Below, piece by piece: positions 1 to 7,628 of a stretch of DNA of 64,000 nucleotides (position 1 is its first letter; the number at the start of each line of letters is the position of its first letter). Made by a program: the position numbers and the translations under genes. Under the pieces are notes generated by a model. That model worked only from the letters and a program-made list of their open reading frames with translations, ran no database searches and was not told where the DNA came from. This DNA is from an uncultured bacterium (GTDB lineage: Bacteria; Cyanobacteriota; Vampirovibrionia; Gastranaerophilales; Gastranaerophilaceae): contig USFB01000006.1 in assembly GCA_900553895.1 (NCBI GenBank), positions 21,536 to 85,535 on the forward strand, read 5' to 3'.

Positions 1-282
1 TATCCTGTTAAAGTGCAAGGAATTACAGGCTTTGAACTTATAAAAAAATTGCAAACAAAAACATTAACTTCTAAAGAAAATGAAATTGTTTTTGATATTT
101 TGGGTGAGTATGCAACTAATCCTGAAAATCAGTATTTAGAAGTCTTTAGTGAGGCTTTTACAAAATTCATTTGTGACTCTTTAAAAGGGATAGAATTAGT
201 AAAAAATCCAATAGAGTTGTTAAAAAATACACCAGATGAATTTCAAAAGATAATAAAAAAAATTATATTTCCCACTTCTTAG
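1..282 (+). CDS. C-terminal part of an unrecognised protein, cut by the window edge
   Basis: The frame is open to base 1, so this is the last 93 codons of a longer gene; the GTG at base 13 is not a convincing start. The visible part is hydrophilic and lysine/glutamate rich, predicted mostly helical, with no membrane segment, cysteine cluster or motif I recognise. It ends in TAG at 280-282 and overlaps the 3' end of the convergent DciA-like gene by 20 bases. I cannot assign a function. Confidence 0.6.
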   Translation, partial: YPVKVQGITGFELIKKLQTKTLTSKENEIVFDILGEYATNPENQYLEVFSEAFTKFICDSLKGIELVKNPIELLKNTPDEFQKIIKKIIFPTS

Positions 283-589
283 GGTCGAATTTAAAATCTG
301 TTACACGCATTTTTAAAGTTTTCAAATAAGGTTCAAATTTTTTGAGCAGAATTATTTTATAAAGTGATAATTCTTGAGCTACAACAGGGTTTTCGCAAGC
401 GATTACCATAACACCACCCGGAAGCATTGAAAAAGGTCGAGATTTTGATTTGAATTTTTGTGGCAAGATTTTATCCCAAAAATTGTACAGATTTGTTCTT
501 GTAATAGCTTTTTTCATCGCAGGATTATCCATCATTGCGCTGATGACACTATCCACTCCTTCAAAATCGGTATATAAAACTTGTTTCAT
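263..589 (-). CDS. DUF721/DciA-like protein
   Basis: A 108-residue protein whose central part (about residues 50-85) has the DUF721 pattern: a short strand ending in MVIACENPVVAQELSLYK, then an amphipathic helix with paired leucines and lysines. In DciA proteins this KH-like domain helps load the replicative helicase DnaB. DUF721 members differ widely outside the domain, so the helicase role is inference. The ATG at 589 follows no strong Shine-Dalgarno; a TACAAT box lies upstream on this strand at 621-626. The gene is divergent from nrnA and overlaps the preceding plus-strand gene tail to tail. Confidence 0.65.
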   Translation of the reverse strand: MKQVLYTDFEGVDSVISAMMDNPAMKKAITRTNLYNFWDKILPQKFKSKSRPFSMLPGGVMVIACENPVVAQELSLYKIILLKKFEPYLKTLKMRVTDFKFDPKKWEI

Positions 590-678
590 TTTTGCTCGAC
601 GATTAGTTATTACGAAGTTTATTGTAGCATAAAATTCTAAAAATATCTTTATTAAATTCCAAAAAACAATTATCTTTA

Positions 679-687
679 TGCTATCAT
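679..687 (+). promoter_or_regulatory. Extended -10 promoter of nrnA, predicted leaderless
   Basis: TG-C-TATCAT (TG at 679-680, hexamer 682-687) ends six bases before the nrnA ATG at 694. The start site would fall at or next to the A of the start codon, and no purine-rich Shine-Dalgarno is present in between. Confidence 0.5.
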
Positions 688-693
688 TTATTT

Positions 694-1641
694 ATGAGTT
701 GTAATTTAGATGAAATAATTAAATCTTCAAAAAAGATATTACTGTTATCTCATATGAACCCTGATGGCGATACTTTAGGTTCAATGTGTGCGTTATATAG
801 TATGATTTATAAGCGTTTTAAAGTCAAAGCTGATATGAATGTAGTTTCTAACATTCCATACAACTACAAATTTTTACCAAATGTGAATTTGGCAGAACGT
901 TATTTTGACAAATCGCTTGTATACGATTTAGTTATAACTCTTGATGTTGCTGCAATTGATAGAATAATGGATTCAAAAATCCTTTTTGACAAAGCAAAAT
1001 GTACGGTTAATATTGACCACCACAAAACAAATCCGAAGTTTGGTGATTATCAAATTATTGAACCTAATGCAAGTTCTTGCGGAGAAGTTTTGTTTAATTA
1101 TTTCAAGGCTAATAATTGGGAATTAACAGAAGACGCTGCAATTTGCCTTTATACTGCAATTATGACTGATACAGGCAATTTTAGATTTGAAAACACTTCC
1201 GCAAATACTTTTAGAGCCGCAGCAGATTTAGTTGAAACAGGGGCGAATCCTAATTACATCTACAAAAAATGCTACGAAACAAAAACTAAAAACTTTGTTA
1301 TGTTTCAAAATTATTGTGTAAATAAGGCTGTATTTTTAGAAGATAATAAAATTGCTTACACAACCGTTTATAAAAAAGATTTAGAAAAATTCTCTGCCGG
1401 AGATGATTTTACGGATGGAATTGCGGAAACTCTTCGTGCTATAGATACAACAGAAGTTTCTTTTGTTGTAAAAGAAGTTGATACAAAATTAACAAAAGTT
1501 TCTATGAGAAGTAAAAAAGCTGATGTTGCAAAAGTTTGTATGAAATTCGGTGGCGGAGGTCACACTTTTGCGGCAGGATGTACAATTAAAGCAAATATAA
1601 AAGAGAGTATTGCACAATTATTGAAAGAAATTAAACTGTGA
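694..1641 (+). CDS. nrnA: DHH-family phosphoesterase, NrnA-like
   Basis: A 315-residue cytosolic enzyme of the DHH/DHHA1 family. The metal site is visible as H20, N22, D24 and D26 in SHMNPDGDTLGS and as the DHH-type motif IDHHK at 107-111. The C-terminal DHHA1 substrate-binding domain carries GGGGH at 286-290. NrnA proteins degrade 2-5 nt RNA (nanoRNA) and dephosphorylate 3'-phosphoadenosine 5'-phosphate; length and motif spacing fit the family. The TGA stop overlaps the GTG start of the YihY-family gene (GTGA at 1638-1641), so the two are translationally coupled. No ribosome binding site precedes ATG 694. Confidence 0.85.
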   Translation: MSCNLDEIIKSSKKILLLSHMNPDGDTLGSMCALYSMIYKRFKVKADMNVVSNIPYNYKFLPNVNLAERYFDKSLVYDLVITLDVAAIDRIMDSKILFDKAKCTVNIDHHKTNPKFGDYQIIEPNASSCGEVLFNYFKANNWELTEDAAICLYTAIMTDTGNFRFENTSANTFRAAADLVETGANPNYIYKKCYETKTKNFVMFQNYCVNKAVFLEDNKIAYTTVYKKDLEKFSAGDDFTDGIAETLRAIDTTEVSFVVKEVDTKLTKVSMRSKKADVAKVCMKFGGGGHTFAAGCTIKANIKESIAQLLKEIKL

Positions 1642-2513
1642 AATTTCAATTTAAAACACTACGAAATATAATTAAATCTGTTATTGAGAATGACTTTTTC
1701 GGAATGGCAGCAGAAATGGGTTTTATGCTTGTCATTGGGATTTTTCCGTTTATGTTGTTTTTAACTGCACTTTTTGGCTGGCTTGGAAAACATTCGTTTA
1801 TGAATCCGCTTATTCTATTTTTACAACAGGTTATGCCGGATGATGTAATTTCTTTGATTGAAACCGTTTTAAATGAAGTTTGGTTCTTTTCAAAAGGCGG
1901 ACTTGTTGCTACATTTGGTTTTTGTGTAACAGTAATGCTTTCAACAAATGCTTTAGCAATTGTATTAAAGGGATTGAACAGAGCTTATAAAGTAGAAGAA
2001 ACACGTTCTTTTATTTATACAAGATTACTCGCATTAATTATGGTTTTTGTAAATGCGCTTGTACTGTTTTTAAGTATTAACTTGATTGTATTCGGTAAAG
2101 TAATTATTAAGTTCTTAATTGCGTATCTTGGTGTTACTGTTCATTTTGGAAACTTGATGTTAGCTTTGCGTTGGCCGATTGCATTTGTCGCTCTATATAT
2201 AATGGCATATTTACACTATTATATTTTACCTGATTTAGGTGGAAGGGAAAAATTAAGACGAAAAAGCGCACTTCCTGGAACTTTATTTTTCTGTATTTCA
2301 TGGCTTTTAGGTTCTTGGGGATTCTCAATTTATATCAATAACTTACATACTTATAACTTTGTTTATGGTACGATTGGCGGCTTTGCAGTGTTAATGGTTT
2401 GGCTGTATTATACTTCTATCTTGATTCTAATCGGTGGAGAAATTAATTCGCAACTTTATTCAAAATTAGAACGCAAAGAAATAATCAAAGCAAAAAGAAC
2501 AAATAAAATTTAA
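1638..2513 (+). CDS. YihY/UPF0761-family inner-membrane protein
   Basis: A 291-residue integral membrane protein with about six hydrophobic segments and the family's order: an amphipathic N-terminus, AAEMGFMLVIGIFPFMLFLT near residues 24-43, and a late GTIGGFAVLMVWLYYTS segment around 245-261. The family was once annotated as ribonuclease BN, which is now considered wrong; its function is unclear. A short lysine-rich tail ends the protein. It starts with GTG overlapping the nrnA stop by four bases, so both genes are probably one transcript. Confidence 0.8.
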   Translation: MKFQFKTLRNIIKSVIENDFFGMAAEMGFMLVIGIFPFMLFLTALFGWLGKHSFMNPLILFLQQVMPDDVISLIETVLNEVWFFSKGGLVATFGFCVTVMLSTNALAIVLKGLNRAYKVEETRSFIYTRLLALIMVFVNALVLFLSINLIVFGKVIIKFLIAYLGVTVHFGNLMLALRWPIAFVALYIMAYLHYYILPDLGGREKLRRKSALPGTLFFCISWLLGSWGFSIYINNLHTYNFVYGTIGGFAVLMVWLYYTSILILIGGEINSQLYSKLERKEIIKAKRTNKI

Positions 2514-2526
2514 GAAAAATTTTTTA

Positions 2527-3762
2527 TTAATATTTATTTGAAAGTTTCATTGCTTTATACATTTCAAAAACGCTGATTAAAAAGAATAAACCGAAAACTG
2601 CTAAATAAGATTTATTTGAATAAACTAAAACATCGCCTATTTTTTCAGGCGCAAAAAGATTTAACAAAAATCCCATTGCAGTTCCTAAAAGCCCAACCAT
2701 AGTAAAGAAACAAAAATTCATAATGCTAACTGCTGTTCCTGAAACCATTTTACGGTTGGTTAAGTGTAGAACTGGTACAAGCAATGATGTTAAGCTTGCA
2801 TTACCAGCCAAAACGCAGAATATAATTGCAATTAGTGGTGTTCTTATATTAAAAATTAAACATGTACAAATTGTTAGCAGCGATAAAAACGTAATAACTG
2901 AGGCGTTCTTTAAGAATACAACTCTATGGTTATGACACATTTTGCAAACTGATGCGTTAATAATATTAAAAGCTGCCGCAATTATAGCCATAATAGAAAG
3001 AACAACTGCTGCTTTTGCTGTTGGCATACCACAAAAGTCTTCCAAAAACTTTTTGCCTATTATCGCCTGTATTGCGTAGGAAATTCCAAAATTACAACAT
3101 GCGAAACTGAATAAATTTCTGTTATGTTTTTTGTGCAATACTAATCGAAACGGTAAGGTTCTCAATTTTACGTTACGATTAATTTCAGGATACTTAACTT
3201 TAGGTGAAAGAATTATAAATAATAAAACACCTGCTAAAATAATTAATGCAAGAATTACAAGAATTGTACGCCAGTTCATGTATTTCATCATAAATACAAA
3301 TGGTGCGTTTGCTGCAATTCCTCCGCAATATCCGATGCAAAGCATTACCGAAATTGCTATACCGAAATTTTTATCTGAAAAATATTCTCGAAGTTCTCTT
3401 ATTAAACTTAAATAAAAACAACTTCCGCCAACACCGACAAGAACTCTTGAAAAATACATTAGCGGTAAATTTGTAGAAATAGGAAACAATAATGCACCAA
3501 TTCCTAAAATAATACCGCCGGTCAACATCACACGTAACCCGCCGTATCGGTCGACTAAAACGCCAATTATCAATTGGTTTACGGCATACAAGTACATGAA
3601 AATCGCACCAAACGCCGTAATGTATGGCGCGCTAACTGCTAATTCCTGTTGAAGCAAATCAAAAATTGCACCGGGAATCGCTATTCTTTGAAAATTAGCA
3701 AAGAAATAGAATAACGCACCAAGCGAAATTAGTGTAAAAAGTATCCCCTTATTATTTTTCAT
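2527..3762 (-). CDS. Major facilitator superfamily transporter
   Basis: A 411-residue protein with about twelve hydrophobic segments in two six-helix halves. The loop between helices 2 and 3 has GVLVDRYGGLRVML, the MFS motif A pattern (G-x-L-x-D-R-x-G-x-R). Substrate cannot be read from sequence; distant resemblance to sugar-phosphate or organic-anion transporters is possible. It starts 14 bases after the clpP stop on the same strand, with GGAGT just before the ATG, so cotranscription with clpP is likely. Confidence 0.75.
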   Translation of the reverse strand: MKNNKGILFTLISLGALFYFFANFQRIAIPGAIFDLLQQELAVSAPYITAFGAIFMYLYAVNQLIIGVLVDRYGGLRVMLTGGIILGIGALLFPISTNLPLMYFSRVLVGVGGSCFYLSLIRELREYFSDKNFGIAISVMLCIGYCGGIAANAPFVFMMKYMNWRTILVILALIILAGVLLFIILSPKVKYPEINRNVKLRTLPFRLVLHKKHNRNLFSFACCNFGISYAIQAIIGKKFLEDFCGMPTAKAAVVLSIMAIIAAAFNIINASVCKMCHNHRVVFLKNASVITFLSLLTICTCLIFNIRTPLIAIIFCVLAGNASLTSLLVPVLHLTNRKMVSGTAVSIMNFCFFTMVGLLGTAMGFLLNLFAPEKIGDVLVYSNKSYLAVFGLFFLISVFEMYKAMKLSNKY

Positions 3763-3776
3763 ACTCCAAAATCAGT

Positions 3777-4397
3777 TTAGCTGTTAGCAGAAGTAACAAC
3801 TTTATCTATCAAACCGTATTCGCATGCTTCTGCTGCTGATAAATAGTGGTCACGTTCACAGTCTTCTTTAACTTTATCAAACGGTTGACCTGAATTTTCA
3901 GCCATGATACCGATTAACATATCTTTCATTCTCAAAATTTCTTTAGCTTCAAGTTCAATATCAGTAGCTTGACCTTTAGCTCCACCCAAAGGTTGGTGAA
4001 TCATAATTCTAGCACTAGGAAGAGCCATTCTCTTGCCTTTTGCACCTGCTGATAACAAGAACGCACCCATAGAAGCAGCTTCGCCTAGGCAAATAGTTTG
4101 TACATCAGCTTTAATTAGATTCATTGTGTCATAAATTGCCATGCCGGCAGTAATAACACCACCCGGAGAGTTAATATATAACATAATATCTTTTTCAGGG
4201 TTTTCGCTATCTAAAAGCAAAAGCTGTGCTACAACAGAGTTTGCTACTTCATCATCAATTTCAGTTCCTAAGAAAATAATTCTTTCTCTTAATAATCTTG
4301 AAAAAATATCAAAAGACTTTTCGCCTCTTGATGAAGATTCGATAACTGTCGGAACATAGCTTAAAATCTTTTTATAATCAGTAGTTTCTGTTGTCAT
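3777..4397 (-). CDS. clpP: ATP-dependent Clp protease proteolytic subunit
   Basis: A 206-residue serine peptidase that forms the tetradecameric proteolytic chamber used by ClpX or ClpA/ClpC unfoldases. The catalytic triad is visible: S109 in GEAASMGAFL, H134 in MIHQPLGG and D183 in ERDHYLSA. Length matches typical ClpP (about 195-207). The ATG at 4397 has a good ribosome site (GGGAGAG). No clpX or tig gene adjoins it, unlike many Proteobacteria; in Cyanobacteria several scattered clpP copies are usual. Confidence 0.97.
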   Translation of the reverse strand: MTTETTDYKKILSYVPTVIESSSRGEKSFDIFSRLLRERIIFLGTEIDDEVANSVVAQLLLLDSENPEKDIMLYINSPGGVITAGMAIYDTMNLIKADVQTICLGEAASMGAFLLSAGAKGKRMALPSARIMIHQPLGGAKGQATDIELEAKEILRMKDMLIGIMAENSGQPFDKVKEDCERDHYLSAAEACEYGLIDKVVTSANS

Positions 4398-4468
4398 AAT
4401 TCTCTCCCTTATTTTATTTTAGGACTATTTTACAATAAATACCAAACTTAATCAATCATTGTTTTGTA

Positions 4469-4762
4469 TCACTTCTTCAATGCGTTTTCAAGTGCTTTTT
4501 CTAAAACCTCAATTTTAGATTCCAAAACTTTTACTCTTGAAGAATTTTCTGAAGATGTAATGGATTCTTTTTCTAACTCTCTTTTATAAGAATTTAGTTT
4601 TTCATTTTTGACATTTATCTTTAGAGTCATTAAAAATATTGCAAGAGCAAAACCTGATAAAAACATTGTAACCATGGGAATATGCCCTGTTTGATTCAAA
4701 AATGTGTAACCGGCGCAAATAATTGTTAGTATTGATAAAATTATTAAAAAAATATTTTTCAT
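4469..4762 (-). CDS. Small LapA-like membrane protein with a coiled coil
   Basis: 97 residues: two adjacent hydrophobic segments (about 3-20 and 30-47), then a charged C-terminal helix (about 55-97) with heptad-like leucine/isoleucine/valine spacing. This hairpin plus cytoplasmic coiled coil resembles LapA/DUF1049 proteins, but similarity is mainly architectural. It has an AGGAG ribosome site and a TACAAT box upstream on the minus strand. It is divergent from flhB. Function unknown. Confidence 0.65.
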   Translation of the reverse strand: MKNIFLIILSILTIICAGYTFLNQTGHIPMVTMFLSGFALAIFLMTLKINVKNEKLNSYKRELEKESITSSENSSRVKVLESKIEVLEKALENALKK

Positions 4763-4856
4763 AAGTCAGACTCCTTATAGAAAACATTGTACAATAAAAT
4801 ACAGGTTTATGCTAAACTATTAACAATAGAAACGAAAATCCGACGGAACAAATAGA

Positions 4857-5930
4857 ATGGGTGATGAAGATAAACAGTTTGATGCCACCCCCCAAAAGCT
4901 TGAGAGAGCAAGAAAAGAAGGGCAGGTAGTTAAATCTAAAGACGTGTCAACCGCATTGTCTTTACTTGTGATGTTTTCGTTTATAAACATGCTTGCACCA
5001 ATTATATGGAAGCTTATTGTCGGACTCTTTAAAACTCTTTATGAACAAATACCAAACCAACACATTGAAAATATTGGGATAACTTATATTCTAACAGTTA
5101 CACTTATTCCAACAGTAGTGATTATTGGTGCAATCTTGTTCGTGGCAGCCTTTGTTGCGATAATTGGTGATTTTATTCAAGTAGGACCTCTTGTTGCAAC
5201 TGCTCCTTTAGTACCAAAACTTGATAAACTGAACCCGACAAAATATTTTAAAAACCTGTTTCAAGTAAAAACACTGTTTGAGCTTTGTAAAAACATCGTT
5301 AAAGTTTTTATTTTAGGTTTAGTAGGTTGGACTGTTTATAGAGCACATTTGGAAAGTATTCTCATGCTTGCTGCTATAGATAACCATTTTGCAGTAATGA
5401 TAGAATTCGGCAAACTTATTGTAGAATTTATCTACAAAGCTTGTATTGCATTTCTTATTATTGCAGCTGCCGATTATGGTATGACAAAGTGGAAATTTTT
5501 GAAAGATCAAAAAATGTCTTTTAAAGAAATTAAAGATGAGTACAAAAACTCTGAAGGTGATCCGCACGTGAAAGCAGCTTTAAGACAAAGACGTATGCAA
5601 ATGCTGCAACAGGGCGCGATGGACTCTGTACCAGAAGCGGATTTTGTCGTAAGAAATCCGACCCACGTAGCTTGCGCCTTAAAATATGATTCAGAAACAA
5701 TGCAGTCGCCGATGTTGACAGCAAAAGGAACCGAGCTTATTGCTAAAAAAATTATTGATATTGCGACAAAACACAATGTGCCCGTGATTGATAACGCACC
5801 CGTAGCAAGAGCTTTGTTTAGGATGGTTGATATTAATCAGCAAATACCACCAGAACTCTATAAAGCCGTTGCGGAAATTTTATTATTCGTTTATGGTTTA
5901 AAAAATAAACAACAAGGAAATAACCAATAA
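4857..5930 (+). CDS. flhB: Flagellar type III export apparatus protein FlhB
   Basis: A 357-residue inner-membrane component of the flagellar export gate. The N-terminus has the family signature DKQFDATPQKLERARKEGQV; four hydrophobic segments follow between about 28 and 215; the cytoplasmic domain contains NPTH at 267-270. Self-cleavage between N and P of this motif switches export from rod/hook to filament substrates. The same motif occurs in YscU-type injectisome proteins, but flagellar rod genes in this window favour FlhB. It stands alone and ends in a strong terminator. No strong Shine-Dalgarno precedes the ATG. Confidence 0.93.
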   Translation: MGDEDKQFDATPQKLERARKEGQVVKSKDVSTALSLLVMFSFINMLAPIIWKLIVGLFKTLYEQIPNQHIENIGITYILTVTLIPTVVIIGAILFVAAFVAIIGDFIQVGPLVATAPLVPKLDKLNPTKYFKNLFQVKTLFELCKNIVKVFILGLVGWTVYRAHLESILMLAAIDNHFAVMIEFGKLIVEFIYKACIAFLIIAAADYGMTKWKFLKDQKMSFKEIKDEYKNSEGDPHVKAALRQRRMQMLQQGAMDSVPEADFVVRNPTHVACALKYDSETMQSPMLTAKGTELIAKKIIDIATKHNVPVIDNAPVARALFRMVDINQQIPPELYKAVAEILLFVYGLKNKQQGNNQ

Positions 5931-5966
5931 AAAAATCCCTGAATTTTGTTAATTCAGGGATTTTTT
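5931..5966. terminator. Bidirectional intrinsic terminator between flhB and metK
   Basis: A 15-base-pair stem (AAAAATCCCTGAATT, 5931-5945, and its complement 5951-5965) with loop TTGTT. Flanking A and T runs let it work on both strands, ending flhB (+) and metK (-). Confidence 0.92.
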
Positions 5967-5986
5967 ATTGTAATAAGTTTCAATTA

Positions 5987-7258
5987 TTAGCACAGTGCAC
6001 AAGAACTATTTAAAGACTTTTTTAAAACATCAACCTTGTCTAATTGTTCCCAAGGAAGATTTAAGTCCGTACGTCCTAAGTGTCCGTACGCAGCTAATTT
6101 TTGATAGAATTTACCGCCATTTTTAGCAGGCAAGTTTCTTAAATCAAAGTTTGAAATAATTGCAGCCGGTCTTAGGTCAAAGTTAGCTCTTACTAATTCT
6201 GAAATTTCGTCATCAGAAATTTTACCTGTGCCAAAAGTATCAACGAAAATTGAAATAGGTTCAGCTACACCGATAGCATAAGCCAATTCAATTTCACATT
6301 TTTCAGCAAGTCCTGCTGCTACAATATTTTTAGCAACATATCTTGAAGCGTAAGCAGCTGATCTGTCAACCTTCGTTGGATCCTTTCCTGAAAAAGCACC
6401 GCCACCGTGACGAGAATAACCGCCGTATGTATCTACGATAATTTTTCTACCTGTCAAACCTGAATCGCCTTGAGGACCACCAACTACAAATCTACCTGAT
6501 GGGTTGATTAAAATAATTGTTTCGCTATCAAGCTTAATAGATTCAGTTTCGAACACATAATCAATTACGCATCTTTTCAAGTCGTTTCTGATAATTTCTT
6601 GAACTTTTGAGTTATCACTAATTCCGTTAATTTCAGCAGCGTGTTGAGTAGAAAGTAAAACGGTGTGAATTCTTGATGGTTTACCATCAACGTACTCAAC
6701 AGTAACTTGTGACTTTCCATCCGGTCTTAAATATTTTAAGATACCTTCTTTTCTAACTTGAGCCAATCTGTAAGACAACTTATGCGCCAAGCTGATTGGA
6801 AGTGGCATAAGTTCAGGTGTTTCGTTACAAGCATAACCAAACATAATACCTTGGTCGCCTGCACCGATGTTTTCTGTTTCTGATTTAGAAGTATCAGCAT
6901 TTTCGCTTCTACTTTCCAAAGCTTTGTTTACACCACCTGCGATATCTACTGATTGTTCATCAATACTTGTTAAAACAGCACAAGTGTCACAATCAAAACC
7001 ACCGCCTGCTTGTCCTTCATAACCGATATTTCTAACGGTATTTCTAACTACTTGCGGAATATCTACATAACAATTTGATGTAATTTCACCACAAACAAGA
7101 ACCATACCTGTTGTAGCAGTAGTTTCTGCAGCTACTCTGGATTGAGGGTCTTTTGTTAAAAATTCATCTAAAATCGCGTCTGAAATTTGATCGCAAACTT
7201 TGTCAGGGTGTCCTTCTGTAACTGATTCAGAAGTGAATAAAAATTTTTTTGATGTCAT
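5987..7258 (-). CDS. metK: S-adenosylmethionine synthase
   Basis: A 423-residue cytosolic enzyme making SAM from methionine and ATP. Signatures are the N-terminal SVTEGHPDKVCDQISDAILD, GAGDQGIMFGYACNE in the middle and GGGAFSGKDPTKVDRSAAYA near residue 290. It is longer than the E. coli enzyme (384) but within the bacterial range, and ends in a cysteine-containing SSCALC tail. The start is supported by AAGGAG about 8 bases upstream. A sigma-70 promoter and a short GC-rich leader precede it, in contrast to the AT-rich surroundings. Confidence 0.97.
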   Translation of the reverse strand: MTSKKFLFTSESVTEGHPDKVCDQISDAILDEFLTKDPQSRVAAETTATTGMVLVCGEITSNCYVDIPQVVRNTVRNIGYEGQAGGGFDCDTCAVLTSIDEQSVDIAGGVNKALESRSENADTSKSETENIGAGDQGIMFGYACNETPELMPLPISLAHKLSYRLAQVRKEGILKYLRPDGKSQVTVEYVDGKPSRIHTVLLSTQHAAEINGISDNSKVQEIIRNDLKRCVIDYVFETESIKLDSETIILINPSGRFVVGGPQGDSGLTGRKIIVDTYGGYSRHGGGAFSGKDPTKVDRSAAYASRYVAKNIVAAGLAEKCEIELAYAIGVAEPISIFVDTFGTGKISDDEISELVRANFDLRPAAIISNFDLRNLPAKNGGKFYQKLAAYGHLGRTDLNLPWEQLDKVDVLKKSLNSSCALC

Positions 7259-7312
7259 TTTTTTCTCCTTAATTTATATTACTCCGGTAAGGTTTTTAAT
7301 TCCGACCCGGTC

Positions 7313-7342
7313 ACATTAGTTACATTCTAGTATGAATGTCAA
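7313..7342 (-). promoter_or_regulatory. Sigma-70 promoter of metK
   Basis: On the minus strand TTGACA (7337-7342), an 18-base spacer, then TAATGT (7313-7318). Transcription would start near 7306, giving a leader of about 48 bases with two CCGG blocks that could pair. Confidence 0.55.
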
Positions 7343-7628
7343 CAAAAAGCAAGAAAATGGAGTGTTTTGCTTAACATTACGCAATGATTTTAAGAGGCAA
7401 TAGGAAGTAAGTCTGGTTTACTAAGTTGATGTAATAAGTTGAAAGTTGTTTTAGATATTTTTATTTGTGAAATATGATTATTAAATATTTTTAATTAAAA
7501 TTGTCGGTTGTGCATACTTGCCCAACAACAACTTAATGCCGTTGGCAATCGCTTACGCTTTTCTCAACCTACCGGCTTTTTTATAAATTTATTATACAAA
7601 GTTGGTGCAGAAATCTACCTATGCATAA
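7343..7628. other. Gene-free stretch upstream of metK, with a degenerate double-hairpin repeat
   Basis: With the metK leader, the gap between the metK start and the MlaA-fusion stop is 370 bases. I see no coding frame. Bases 7380-7500 are AT-rich without clear structure. Bases 7502-7576 hold a decayed copy of a dispersed double hairpin: a TTGTGCA/TTGCCCAAC half, then a half centred on AATCGCTTACGCTTTTC (7547-7563), the same 17 bases found at 43882-43898. The T run at 7576-7582 may let it act as terminator for one strand. Confidence 0.5.

Noticed and set aside
4857..5930. FlhB homologue as a type III secretion (injectisome) component
   Set aside because: No injectisome genes are near, whereas flagellar rod genes occur in the same window.
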